NCBI RefSeq assembly: GCF_000826655.1
Contig: NZ_JXJO01000003.1
Location: 62,001-126,000, forward strand
Direction of reading: 5' to 3'
Length of the DNA: 64,000 nucleotides
From: Psychroserpens damuponensis
Lineage (GTDB): Bacteria; Bacteroidota; Bacteroidia; Flavobacteriales; Flavobacteriaceae
A model generated the notes under the pieces. It was not told the origin of the DNA and ran no database searches. It saw only the letters and a list, made by a program, of their open reading frames with translations. Position 1 is the first letter of the stretch. Each line of letters starts with the position of its first letter. Below, in pieces: positions 1 through 8,592 of this stretch. Both the position numbers and the translations under genes were made by a program.

Positions 1-1
1 C

Positions 2-2005
2 CATAACGACTTAAGAATAGATAATTATTTTTGGCTTAACCAAAGAGACGATCAAAATGTGTTAGATTATCTCAATGCAGAAAATGAGTATTATGAGAAA
101 GAAACAGCGCACACCAAAGAATTTGAGGTGCAGCTTTTTGAAGAAATGAAAGCTAGAATCAAGGAAGATGATTCTTCAGTTCCTTATAAATACAATGGGT
201 ATTGGTACATTGTTAGATATGAAAAAGGGAAAGGTTACCCTATTTATACACGAAGAAAAGAAACGCTAGATGCTGAAGAAGAATTGCTTTTTGATTGTAA
301 TAAAATGGCAGAAGGCCATGCTTATTTTAAATTAGTTGGGTTAAGTGTGAGTCCAGATAATACTATGATTACTTTTGGTATGGATCTCACTGGTAGACGA
401 CAATATACATTACAAATTAAGAGCTTGATTACAAATGAGGTGTTTTCAGATGCCATTGAAAATACGACAGGTTCTTCTACTTGGGCAAATGATAATTCAA
501 CCTTGTTTTATGCTAAAAAAGATGAGCAAACCTTAAGGTCTAATGAAATTTATAAGCATAAAATTGGTGATTCTGAAAAGCAAGATGTGTTAGTTTTTAC
601 AGAAGAAGATGATACCTTTGGCGCAGCAGTCTATAAAACAAAATCTAGAAAATATATTGTTATTGCTTGTTACAGTACATTAACAAATGAATTTCATATT
701 TTAAATGCAGACACTCCTGATGAGCCTTTTAACTTATTTCAACGACGAATTCGAGGACTAGAATACAGTATATCACATTTTGGTGATCACTTTTATATGT
801 TGACAAATAAAGACGAAGCCATCAATTTTAAATTGATGAAAACATCAGAAACAAAAACTGAAATTGATAATTGGGTTGAGGTAATCGCACATCGTGAAGA
901 GGTTTTGTTAGAAGATATTGAGATATTTAAAGATTATTTAGTAATCAACGAGCGTACCAATGGCTTAAATGAGATTAGAATCACACGTTGGGATAAAACC
1001 GAAGATTATTACTTTCCTTTTGATAATGAAACGTACACCGCAAATACTGGAACCAATGTTGATTTTGATACCGAAATTTTAAGATTTAGTTATAATTCGC
1101 TAACTAATCCAGCTTCGGTAATTGATTTCAATATGCGCACCAAAGAACGAGAAATCAAAAAAGAGCAACAAGTAATAGATGCTAGTTTTGACAAACATAA
1201 TTATACATCTGAGCGTATTTGGGCAACTGCCAATGATGGTACAAAAATCCCAATGTCTATTGTTAGACGAAAAGACACTAAGCTCAATGGTAATGCACCC
1301 TTACTTCAATATGCCTACGGAAGTTATGGTTCTACAATAGATCCTTACTTCTCTACCATACGATTAAGTTTATTAGATAGAGGTTTTATTTATGTAATAG
1401 CTCATGTTAGAGGAAGCGAGTACTTAGGCAGAGATTGGTATGAAAACGGAAAACTCCTAAAAAAGAAGAATACGTTCACCGATTTTATAGATTGCTCGAA
1501 ACATTTAATTGAGAACAATTATACTTCTGCAGCACATTTATACGCAATGGGAGGAAGTGCAGGAGGTTTATTAATGGGAGTAATCCTTAATGAAGCTCCA
1601 CAATTATATAATGGTATCATATCACAAGTACCTTTTGTGGATGTTATTTCTACAATGCTAGATGATACAATCCCTTTAACAACAGGAGAATATGACGAAT
1701 GGGGAAATCCTAATGATAAAGACTATTATGAGTATATAAAGAGTTATTCTCCTTATGATAATGTTAAGGCTCAAGATTATCCACATTTACTGGTTACTGC
1801 TGGTTTAAATGATTCTCAAGTACAATATTGGGAGCCAGCAAAGTGGGTAGCAAAGCTAAGAACATTAAAGAAAAATAATAACAAATTATTTTTTAGTACT
1901 AATATGGATGCTGGTCATGGTGGAGCTTCAGGAAGATTCGAATCTCTTAAAGAAGATGCTCAAGAATATGCATTTTTACTGGATTTAGAAGGTATTTTGG
2001 TCTAA
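2..2005 (+). CDS. ptrB: Oligopeptidase B (S9A prolyl oligopeptidase family), 5' truncated by window edge
   Basis: Serine peptidase of the prolyl oligopeptidase family, which cleaves short peptides after basic residues. The reading frame is open to the window edge: codons upstream of the GTG at 59 give HNDLRIDNYFWL, matching the family's H-G-x-x-R-x-D-x-Y-x-W-[LM] N-terminus, so the gene starts outside the window and the GTG at 59 is not the start. About 667 residues are visible. The N-terminal two thirds is the beta-propeller; the alpha/beta-hydrolase domain follows. The catalytic Ser is in GGSAGG (codon 1556-1558), the Asp in AGLND (codon 1811) and the His in AGHGG (codon 1916), so the triad is intact. 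No signal peptide can be judged. The assignment to oligopeptidase B rather than prolyl oligopeptidase rests on overall resemblance. Confidence 0.9.
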   Translation, partial: HNDLRIDNYFWLNQRDDQNVLDYLNAENEYYEKETAHTKEFEVQLFEEMKARIKEDDSSVPYKYNGYWYIVRYEKGKGYPIYTRRKETLDAEEELLFDCNKMAEGHAYFKLVGLSVSPDNTMITFGMDLTGRRQYTLQIKSLITNEVFSDAIENTTGSSTWANDNSTLFYAKKDEQTLRSNEIYKHKIGDSEKQDVLVFTEEDDTFGAAVYKTKSRKYIVIACYSTLTNEFHILNADTPDEPFNLFQRRIRGLEYSISHFGDHFYMLTNKDEAINFKLMKTSETKTEIDNWVEVIAHREEVLLEDIEIFKDYLVINERTNGLNEIRITRWDKTEDYYFPFDNETYTANTGTNVDFDTEILRFSYNSLTNPASVIDFNMRTKEREIKKEQQVIDASFDKHNYTSERIWATANDGTKIPMSIVRRKDTKLNGNAPLLQYAYGSYGSTIDPYFSTIRLSLLDRGFIYVIAHVRGSEYLGRDWYENGKLLKKKNTFTDFIDCSKHLIENNYTSAAHLYAMGGSAGGLLMGVILNEAPQLYNGIISQVPFVDVISTMLDDTIPLTTGEYDEWGNPNDKDYYEYIKSYSPYDNVKAQDYPHLLVTAGLNDSQVQYWEPAKWVAKLRTLKKNNNKLFFSTNMDAGHGGASGRFESLKEDAQEYAFLLDLEGILV

Positions 2006-2028
2006 TTAAAAAAAATAACGTAATTTTG
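1997..2028 (+). promoter_or_regulatory. Bacteroidetes-type promoter for the cysteine-synthase-like gene
   Basis: TTG at 1997-1999 and TAATTTTG at 2021-2028 (match to TAnnTTTG) are separated by 21 bases, within the range reported for Flavobacterium promoters. The expected start is just downstream, giving a leader of about 45 bases. The -33 element overlaps the end of the upstream peptidase gene. Confidence 0.6.
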
Positions 2029-2079
2029 CAAGGTTATACGTTTCAGATTTAAAAAGTAGGAAACTGATAAATAGCATTT

Positions 2080-3117
2080 ATGAAAAAAGACATTAAAGTA
2101 TTTGATAACGTTTTACAATTAATAGGTAAAACTCCCCTCATCAAATTAAATAAAGTGACTAAAGGTTTTGATGGTGACTTTTTTGCAAAAGTTGAAGCAT
2201 TTAATCCAGGTCATTCGTCAAAAGACAGAATTGCACTTCACATTATTGAAGAAGCTGAAAGAAAAGGTATCTTATCTCCTGGTGATACGATTATAGAAAC
2301 AACATCTGGTAATACAGGTTTTAGTATTGCTATGGTAAGTATCATTAAAGGATATGAATGTATTTTAGCTGTGAGTTCAAAATCATCTGCAGATAAGATT
2401 GATATGTTGAAGTCAATGGGAGCACAAGTTTATGTGTGTCCTGCAAATGTTAAAGCAGACGATCCTCGTTCATACTACCAAGTAGCAAAACGCTTACATC
2501 ATGAAATTAAAGGTTCTGTATATATTAACCAGTACTTTAACGAATTAAATTTAGACGCGCACTACCATTCTACAGGTCCAGAAATTTGGGAACAAACCGA
2601 AGGACAAATCACACATTTAGTAGCTTGTAGTGGGACAGGAGGAACCATCTCAGGTATATCTAAATACTTAAAAGAGCAAAATCCAAACGTAAAAGTTATT
2701 GGAGTTGATGCTTATGGTTCGGTATTAAAAAAATATCATGAAACTCGTGAGTTTGATGATAAAGAGATTTACCCTTACCGTATTGAAGGTTTAGGTAAAA
2801 ACTTAATTCCAACCGCTACAGACTTTGATTTAATAGACAAGTTTGTAAAAGTTACAGATGAAGAAAGTGCACATACAGCACGTGAGATTTCTAAAACAGA
2901 AGGTCTTTTTGTTGGGTATACTAGTGGAGCAGCAATGCAAGCTCTAAAACAACTTAGCGAAGAAGGCGAGTTTAAAAAAGACGATAAGGTCGTTGTAATT
3001 TTTCCAGATCATGGATCGCGTTATATGAGCAAAGTATATAGTGACAAATGGATGGAAGATCAAGGATTTTTTGATAGTAAAACAGCAATTGCTGAAAAAA
3101 TTCAGTATGTAAAATAA
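2080..3117 (+). CDS. capA: PLP-dependent cysteine-synthase-family enzyme, probable L-cysteate synthase (CapA-like)
   Basis: Fold-type II PLP enzyme of 345 residues. The PLP lysine is K48 in SSKDR, the phosphate-binding loop TSGNTG is at 75-80, and a second glycine loop GTGGT is near 185. It ends after the catalytic fold: there are no C-terminal CBS domains, so it is not a standard cystathionine beta-synthase. What ties it to sulfonolipids is context: the next gene on the same strand is an alpha-oxoamine synthase. Adjacent genes of these two families are known from capnine biosynthesis (CapA makes L-cysteate from O-phosphoserine and sulfite; CapB condenses cysteate with a fatty acyl thioester). 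Function is inferred from family and neighbour. An ordinary O-acetylserine sulfhydrylase or beta-synthase is the alternative. Confidence 0.6.
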   Translation: MKKDIKVFDNVLQLIGKTPLIKLNKVTKGFDGDFFAKVEAFNPGHSSKDRIALHIIEEAERKGILSPGDTIIETTSGNTGFSIAMVSIIKGYECILAVSSKSSADKIDMLKSMGAQVYVCPANVKADDPRSYYQVAKRLHHEIKGSVYINQYFNELNLDAHYHSTGPEIWEQTEGQITHLVACSGTGGTISGISKYLKEQNPNVKVIGVDAYGSVLKKYHETREFDDKEIYPYRIEGLGKNLIPTATDFDLIDKFVKVTDEESAHTAREISKTEGLFVGYTSGAAMQALKQLSEEGEFKKDDKVVVIFPDHGSRYMSKVYSDKWMEDQGFFDSKTAIAEKIQYVK

Positions 3118-3137
3118 ATAGCATCATCGATGCTTTT

Positions 3138-3176
3138 AAAAATCCTATTACACTATAAAGTAATAGGATTTTTTGT
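3138..3176 (+). terminator. Rho-independent terminator after the cysteine-synthase-like gene
   Basis: An 11-bp perfect stem (AATCCTATTAC at 3141-3151, GTAATAGGATT at 3160-3170) is followed by a T run to 3174. A smaller GCATC/GATGC hairpin sits just before it at 3121-3133. The terminator separates this gene from the following acyltransferase gene, so the two are adjacent but probably separate transcripts. Confidence 0.85.
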
Positions 3177-3236
3177 ATTTGAATTAATTATGAACATTGG
3201 TTCATAAAAATATTATGCTGTCATAATTTAATTAAC

Positions 3237-3258
3237 TAATTTTGCAGACAGTCTGTCT
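3237..3258 (+). promoter_or_regulatory. -7 element and adjacent palindrome upstream of the oxoamine synthase gene
   Basis: TAATTTTG at 3237-3244 fits the Bacteroidetes -7 element; no good TTG is seen at the usual distance. Directly downstream, over the expected transcription start, is a perfect 6-bp-arm palindrome AGACAG-T-CTGTCT (3246-3258), placed like an operator. A CTTCGGAA octamer follows at 3267. That the palindrome binds a regulator is inference. Confidence 0.45.
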
Positions 3259-3328
3259 TCTTTTTTCTTCGGAAAATTAGAACCCTAGGCAAACTCTAAC
3301 AACTAATATGACTAAAACTGACTTATAA

Positions 3329-4588
3329 ATGAAGGATTTATTTGCAAAGATATATAAGGACAAAGGACCATTAGGAAAATGGGCTTCTCAAGCAGAAGGC
3401 TATTTTGTGTTTCCTAAGCTAGAAGGAGAAATTTCTAATAGAATGAAATTTCAAGGAAAAGAAGTTATTACTTGGAGTATTAATGACTATTTAGGATTAG
3501 CTAATCATCCTGAAGTTCGTAAAGTAGATGCAGAAGCTGCTGCTCAATATGGATCCGCTTATCCAATGGGAGCACGTATGATGTCTGGTCACACTGAACT
3601 TCACGAACAACTGCAAAACGAACTTGCTGAGTTTGTAAATAAAGAAGCAGCATATTTGCTAAACTTTGGTTATCAAGGTATGGTGTCTACAGTAGATGCT
3701 TTAGTATCTAAAGATGACATTATTGTATATGATGTAGATGCTCATGCTTGTATTATTGATGGTGTGCGTTTACACATGGGTAAACGTTTTACTTATAAGC
3801 ATAATGATGTTGAGAGTTTAGAGAAAAACTTAGAGCGTGCTACTAAAATGGCAGAGCAAACTGGAGGAGGAATTCTTGTAATTTCTGAAGGTGTCTTTGG
3901 AATGAGAGGTGAGCAAGGTCGTTTAAAAGAAATTGTAGCGCTTAAAAAGAAATATAATTTTAGATTATTTGTTGATGATGCTCACGGTTTTGGAACCTTA
4001 GGAAAAACAGGAGCAGGAGCAGGTGAAGAGCAAGGCGTACAAGATGATATCGATGTGTATTTTGCAACATTTGCGAAGTCTCTAGCAAGTACTGGAGCTT
4101 TTATTGCAGCAGATCAAGAAATTATCGATTATTTGAAATATAATTTGCGTTCGCAAATGTTTGCTAAATCGTTACAAATGCAACTTGTTGTAGGTGCATT
4201 AAAACGATTAGATATGTTGCGTACAATGCCAGAATTGAAAAAGAATTTATGGACTATTGTCGATGCTTTACAATCTGGATTAAAAGAACGTGGTTTTGAT
4301 ATTGGTACTACGCAAAGTTGTGTAACGCCTGTATATCTTAAAGGTAGTATTCCTGAAGCGATGGCTTTAGTTCGTGATTTGCGTGAAAACTATGGCATTT
4401 TCTGTTCTATCGTTGTGTATCCAGTAATACCAAAAGGATTAATTTTATTAAGAATGATTCCTACAGCAACACACACATTACAAGATGTGTCTGATACACT
4501 TGATGCATTTGATGCTATTAGAGAGCGTTTAGTAAACGGAACTTACAAACGCTTATCTGCTTCAGTTATGGCTGCAATGGGTGAATAG
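3329..4588 (+). CDS. capB: Alpha-oxoamine synthase, probable cysteate fatty acyltransferase (CapB/SulA-like)
   Basis: Fold-type I PLP enzyme of the serine palmitoyltransferase / 8-amino-7-oxononanoate synthase group, 419 residues. Visible hallmarks are GARMMSGHTELHEQLQ near 81-96 (substrate/PLP entrance), DDAHGFGTLG (216-225; PLP-nitrogen Asp and stacking His region) and the Schiff-base lysine K250 in TFAKSLASTG. Known family members condense an amino acid with an acyl thioester with loss of CO2. In gliding Bacteroidetes the closest type uses cysteate and gives 3-ketocapnine, the precursor of sulfonolipids. The neighbouring cysteine-synthase-like gene favours cysteate over serine. Glycine (2-amino-3-ketobutyrate CoA ligase) and serine (sphingolipid) specificity remain possible, since these cannot be told apart by eye. 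Confidence 0.65.
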   Translation: MKDLFAKIYKDKGPLGKWASQAEGYFVFPKLEGEISNRMKFQGKEVITWSINDYLGLANHPEVRKVDAEAAAQYGSAYPMGARMMSGHTELHEQLQNELAEFVNKEAAYLLNFGYQGMVSTVDALVSKDDIIVYDVDAHACIIDGVRLHMGKRFTYKHNDVESLEKNLERATKMAEQTGGGILVISEGVFGMRGEQGRLKEIVALKKKYNFRLFVDDAHGFGTLGKTGAGAGEEQGVQDDIDVYFATFAKSLASTGAFIAADQEIIDYLKYNLRSQMFAKSLQMQLVVGALKRLDMLRTMPELKKNLWTIVDALQSGLKERGFDIGTTQSCVTPVYLKGSIPEAMALVRDLRENYGIFCSIVVYPVIPKGLILLRMIPTATHTLQDVSDTLDAFDAIRERLVNGTYKRLSASVMAAMGE

Positions 4589-4612
4589 TATAAAACTTTT
4601 ATAAAGATAAAA

Positions 4613-4645
4613 ATATCCGATTCTTAATTGATTCGGATTTTTTTT
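4613..4645 (+). terminator. Terminator between convergent capB-like and permease genes
   Basis: ATCCGA (4615-4620) pairs with TCGGAT (4633-4638), followed by a run of eight or more T. The stem is short, but its position right after the stop codon and before a convergent gene supports the call. Confidence 0.6.
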
Positions 4646-4647
4646 GT

Positions 4648-5934
4648 TTAAGATGCCTTTCTCTTTTCTGTAGTTTTATAAAGGTATTCTATTATAAAAC
4701 AAAATATAACAATAGCCAATGCTACTATAACTCCTGTTTGGTTAGATTCAAATTGTTTTATAATCAACACTATTAATGATAACATGCAAAGAATACAACC
4801 AATAAGAGGTATCCATCGTTTCGCATTGATGTGTTTACTTAATTTAAATCCGACATAATTTACAACAGCAAAAATGATTAAAAATCCTACGCTACCTGCT
4901 GTAGAAATACTCTCTAATTTTAAGAAATTGACAAGAATTAGGGTTGCCATTGCTGTAATGATTAGACCTATAGGTTGATTCCACAATTTACCGGTTAGCT
5001 CATGAGGTAGTTCATCATCTTCAGCAATTTGAAAACTAACGCGACTTCCGCCGTATAACGATGCATTTATTGCAGAAAACGTTGAAATTAAAGCCGCAAT
5101 TGTCATCACTGTAAAGCCTAGTTGGCCTAACATTGGTTTAGCGGCTTCGGCTAAAACATATTCTTCAGCCGATTTTATAGTTTCAAAAGATAATGAGCCT
5201 ACAGTTACAATAGAAATTATGATGTAAAGTAAAATTACAAATCCTACAGAGTAGTAATATGCTTTTGGAATATTTACTTTTGGGTTTATTATGTTTGATC
5301 CAGCATTAGCAATGAGCTCAAATCCTTCATAGGCTACAAAAATCACCATCCCTGCAGTTAGAATTTGGAGCGGAGTTTCCCAATTTTTAGCCGATAGTTG
5401 TGGTAAGTTAGCATTTCCGAAGAGACCATAAATACCTATTACAATAAAAGCTAATAGAATAATAAGCTTAATAGCTACGGAATAAGACTCTATCGTAGAT
5501 ACTACTTTTACGCTATAATAATTGATAATAGTTGCGACAATTACGATAGCACTAGAGTATATATGTGTATCGATATTGGTATTACCAGTTAGTTCTAAAA
5601 GATTTGGTGCATAGGATCCAAATGCCGAAGCATACAGTGATAGCATAATGATATAGCTAATCCATAATAAATTATTTATAGAACCGCTAAATATGGTTTT
5701 TCCAAACCCTTCATTTATATATTTTACGGTACCTCCATTGTCAGGAAAACTAAGTGTAAGTTTTACATAGGAGTAAGATGTGATTAAAGCCACAATGCCA
5801 GCAAAGAGAAAGGCCAATGGAGTTGCGCCTTTTGATAAGGATACAGCAAGGCCAAGCACAGCAAATATGCCGCCTCCAACCATGCCACCAATACCTATAG
5901 AAATTGCACTTTTTAAACTTATTTGGTCACTCAT
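4648..5934 (-). CDS. APC-superfamily amino-acid permease
   Basis: Integral membrane protein of 428 residues with about 12 hydrophobic segments. The N-terminus carries the glycine-rich first-helix motif of APC transporters (ISIGIGGMVGGGIF at about 11-24), and a second typical stretch lies near VFVAYEGFELIANAGSNI, the TM6 substrate-binding region with its conserved Glu. It would import an amino acid by proton or sodium coupling at the inner membrane; the substrate cannot be told. It is 22 bases downstream of the GNAT gene and is probably cotranscribed with it. It converges on the capB-like gene. Confidence 0.8.
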   Translation of the reverse strand: MSDQISLKSAISIGIGGMVGGGIFAVLGLAVSLSKGATPLAFLFAGIVALITSYSYVKLTLSFPDNGGTVKYINEGFGKTIFSGSINNLLWISYIIMLSLYASAFGSYAPNLLELTGNTNIDTHIYSSAIVIVATIINYYSVKVVSTIESYSVAIKLIILLAFIVIGIYGLFGNANLPQLSAKNWETPLQILTAGMVIFVAYEGFELIANAGSNIINPKVNIPKAYYYSVGFVILLYIIISIVTVGSLSFETIKSAEEYVLAEAAKPMLGQLGFTVMTIAALISTFSAINASLYGGSRVSFQIAEDDELPHELTGKLWNQPIGLIITAMATLILVNFLKLESISTAGSVGFLIIFAVVNYVGFKLSKHINAKRWIPLIGCILCMLSLIVLIIKQFESNQTGVIVALAIVIFCFIIEYLYKTTEKRKAS

Positions 5935-5956
5935 TGCAATTCTATGTTAGGGTTAA

Positions 5957-7075
5957 CTAAAGTGGTTTTCTAAATGTTTTACGTCTTCTATATACCTCAG
6001 GAAAAAAATGTTTCCATATTTTATGAATGGCTTCATTGTCTTCTAACTCTGGTGTTCTATAACACGTTTCTATACCAAGTTTTCTAAAGGTTTCATAGTA
6101 TTCGTTAAAAATTACAGCATGAACACCTTTATTTTGATATTTTGGGTGAATCCCAATTAAATAGAAAATAACGTCTTTACTATTTGTTTTCGCTTTTAAG
6201 ATATGTCTAAATCCAAAAGGGAATAATTTACCATTTGCTTTTTGAAGTGCTTTAGAAAATGCAGGCATTACAATAGCAAAACCAACAAGTTCATCATCTT
6301 TATCGACAACAAATTTGATATAGTCTGGGTTAATAAAACTAATAAATTTCTTTTTAAAATAGGCTTTTTGAATATCTGTTATGGCAACAAATGATGATAA
6401 TGAGGAGTAGCTTTCGTTAAATAAATCAAACATCTTATCAGCATATGGCATGACTTCAGAAGTTTTGGTGAATTTTAGTGCTTTGAGTTGGTAGCGCCTT
6501 TTAATAAGTTCTTGTGCTTTTTTAAAGAACTCTGGTTTTACGTTTTCAAAAGGGAAACGACTTTCAGAATAATTTTTTTCTATGGCATAACCATGAGCTT
6601 TGTAATGATTAACATAGTAGGGATGGTTGTACCATGTAATCATTGGTGCTATGGTATCAAAACCTTCGGTAATAACACCAACTTTATCTAGGTTTGAGAA
6701 TCCTACAGGACCTTCGGTATAATCGAGATTGTTTTCTTTTCCAATACGGTTTACTTCATTTAAAAGTGCTTTTGAAACTTCTAAATCATCAATAAAATCA
6801 AACCAACCAAAACGCATTTTTTTCTGGTTTTGGTTGTTAACCTCTAACCAGTTTATTATGGCTGCAATTCTACCAACAATTTCATCATTTTTATAAGCTA
6901 AGAAAAAGCGAGCCTCTGCATCTTCAAAAATGGGGTTTTTATCCTTATTAAAGGTTTCTAATTCTTGTCTAATAATAGGAGGAACCCAATATTTTGAATC
7001 TTGATAAATTTTAAAAGGGAATTTTACAAATTGTTTTAATTCCTTTTTTGAATGAATTTCTTTAACTGTAATCAT
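5957..7075 (-). CDS. Long GNAT-fold acyltransferase (possible lipid N-acyltransferase)
   Basis: 372 residues, about twice a normal GNAT. The N-terminal part has KFPFKIYQDSKYWVPP (about 18-33) and EARFFLAYKNDEIVGRIAAIIN, a GNAT beta-strand pattern. The C-terminal part has FYLIGIHPKYQNKGVHAVIF, the acyl-CoA-binding motif A (Q-x-x-G-x-x), and ends in a basic tail RRRKTFRKP. No signal peptide; likely cytoplasmic. Acyltransferases of this long type have been linked to N-acylation of sphingoid bases in bacteria (from memory, the Caulobacter ceramide synthase is annotated as a GNAT). Lying 1.4 kb from the cysteate acyltransferase candidate, it is a reasonable candidate for N-acylating capnine. That role is inference; the GNAT fold is fairly sure. 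Confidence 0.6.
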   Translation of the reverse strand: MITVKEIHSKKELKQFVKFPFKIYQDSKYWVPPIIRQELETFNKDKNPIFEDAEARFFLAYKNDEIVGRIAAIINWLEVNNQNQKKMRFGWFDFIDDLEVSKALLNEVNRIGKENNLDYTEGPVGFSNLDKVGVITEGFDTIAPMITWYNHPYYVNHYKAHGYAIEKNYSESRFPFENVKPEFFKKAQELIKRRYQLKALKFTKTSEVMPYADKMFDLFNESYSSLSSFVAITDIQKAYFKKKFISFINPDYIKFVVDKDDELVGFAIVMPAFSKALQKANGKLFPFGFRHILKAKTNSKDVIFYLIGIHPKYQNKGVHAVIFNEYYETFRKLGIETCYRTPELEDNEAIHKIWKHFFPEVYRRRKTFRKPL

Positions 7076-7084
7076 AGTTTATGC

Positions 7085-8074
7085 TTAAAGGCTTCCGTCG
7101 TCATCAAAATCATTTTCTCTTTTGTTTTTGCCTTTTTTCTTTTTTGGTTTCCGTTTGTCGGCATCTTTTCTAGAATTACCATTGTCTGTTTCTTTATCTA
7201 CATGAAAATCGAAGCGGTAAGACATTCCGAAGTTAACACCAAAAACAGAAGGTGTATCTTTACTATTAAAGGTTAAAGCAGTATCTAATTGAAAATCTTT
7301 ACTCCATAAATAGCCTCCTCCAAAACGGAATAGGTTATCTGCATAAAAATCACTTTTAATGCCTTGTGTTTCTGCAAATATTACCCATTGCGGATTGAAA
7401 GAATGGGTCAAAGTTATGATGTATTGAAACTCTGAGTAGTCTGTACCAATTCTATCCATTAATAGGTTAGTAACTAAAACCCAACCACCTGAAAAATTAT
7501 TTTGTGAAGCCACCATTATTTTAGGGCTAAAACCTTCAATTCCTGGTCCTGTATATGGGTTGTTTTTGGTGTCAAAATTGGCGCCAGCATATACGGCAAC
7601 TGCAGGAATTAGTGATTTCCATTTAAATGAATGGTTAGCATGATAGCTATATAAATTTGGTTTTTCTTCTTCTTCACCATCTTTTAATTTATAAGGATCA
7701 TAAACTAAATATTTTGCTCCAACGGTCAATTGCTTAAAATTTGAGCGCTTGTCTTCATAAGAAATTGTAGAGCGATTATCAGTAAAGGTGTCGTTTTGGT
7801 AGGTTCCTTCTATATTAAGTTCTAGTTCTTCAAAAAGTAAACCATAGCGTGCTGTAAAATCAACACCAAATCCAGAAACTTCATATTTTAATGGAGTATG
7901 CTCTTCATTAACAATATAAGGTCCTACTTCTACTTGTGCCACATTTGTACCTACAGAGAAAGCACTTTTAGAGACACCTGGTCTGTTAGAATTAATAACA
8001 TCAGTATATTGGGCAAACACAATCTGTACAAAGAGACAAGTAAAAAATATGAGTGCTTTTTTGATAGGTTTCAT
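7085..8074 (-). CDS. Outer-membrane transporter-like protein (MetA-pathway phenol-degradation type barrel) with basic tail
   Basis: 329 residues. A signal peptide ends at VFAQ (about residue 21) and is followed by TDVINSNRPG, the opening typical of the putative MetA-pathway phenol-degradation / transporter barrel family. Alternating aromatic strands run through the middle and end at VNFGMSYRFDFHV. The last 45 residues form a charged tail rich in K, R and D (for example RKPKKKKGKNKR), which is unusual after a barrel. Substrate unknown. It sits 9 bases upstream of the GNAT gene, so a GNAT-permease operon could start here. Family placement is by general resemblance. Confidence 0.6.
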   Translation of the reverse strand: MKPIKKALIFFTCLFVQIVFAQYTDVINSNRPGVSKSAFSVGTNVAQVEVGPYIVNEEHTPLKYEVSGFGVDFTARYGLLFEELELNIEGTYQNDTFTDNRSTISYEDKRSNFKQLTVGAKYLVYDPYKLKDGEEEEKPNLYSYHANHSFKWKSLIPAVAVYAGANFDTKNNPYTGPGIEGFSPKIMVASQNNFSGGWVLVTNLLMDRIGTDYSEFQYIITLTHSFNPQWVIFAETQGIKSDFYADNLFRFGGGYLWSKDFQLDTALTFNSKDTPSVFGVNFGMSYRFDFHVDKETDNGNSRKDADKRKPKKKKGKNKRENDFDDDGSL

Positions 8075-8153
8075 AGGTTATCGATTAAATTCAAATATAG
8101 AGATTTTATATAATTTTTAAGTATTAATAACAGTAATTATATAGAGATAATTG

Positions 8154-8161
8154 TATTTTTG
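8154..8161 (+). promoter_or_regulatory. -7 element for the DUF4834 gene
   Basis: TATTTTTG matches TAnnTTTG. It overlaps the TTG codon at 8159, so that codon cannot be in the transcript and the ATG at 8177 is the start. The leader would be only about 10 bases. No clear TTG is seen 17-23 bases upstream. Confidence 0.45.
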
Positions 8162-8176
8162 AATAAATTTAATTTA

Positions 8177-8458
8177 ATGTTACAACAAGCATCATTATAT
8201 GGTTTTGTAAGAACCATTCTTATTATACTTTTGGTGTGGTACGCTATAAAAATATTGTCACGATTTTTTGCACCATATTTAATGCGTTACATGTCTAAAA
8301 AAATGCAGCAAAAGTTTGAAGGTCAATTTGGTCAACAGCAACAACGTCAACAACCTAAGCAAAGGGAAGGTGAAACTGTTATAGATAAAATGCCAAATAG
8401 AAACTCTGGTTCAAACAAAAAAGTAGGTGAATATATTGATTATGAGGAAGTCGATTAA
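8177..8458 (+). CDS. DUF4834 family small membrane protein
   Basis: 93 residues from ATG 8177, which is chosen over an in-frame TTG at 8159 because a -7 promoter element overlaps that codon. There is one N-terminal membrane helix (about 9-30), a basic stretch RYMSKKMQQKFE, a Gln-rich linker, and a conserved acidic end KKVGEYIDYEEVD. This is the layout of DUF4834, a small Bacteroidetes family of unknown role, often next to YfhO-type genes as here. Membrane-anchored with a cytoplasmic tail. Confidence 0.75.
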   Translation: MLQQASLYGFVRTILIILLVWYAIKILSRFFAPYLMRYMSKKMQQKFEGQFGQQQQRQQPKQREGETVIDKMPNRNSGSNKKVGEYIDYEEVD

Positions 8459-8592
8459 TTCCTTTTTATAGTGTTTTATATAGTTCATTTTTTCTTCGGA
8501 AATTTTAATGACTCACACTTTGTAGCCTTTTTAAACCTTATCTTTTAAAAAAAATAGCTACTTTTCAGCAACAATCTATTTAATAGCGTTTC

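Noticed and set aside
6488-6691. 67-codon frame antisense to the GNAT gene
   Set aside because: Lies wholly inside a well-supported gene on the other strand, with no family resemblance or promoter. Other similar antisense frames, for example in the Arg-rich, uvrA and dihydroorotase-like genes, were dropped for the same reason.
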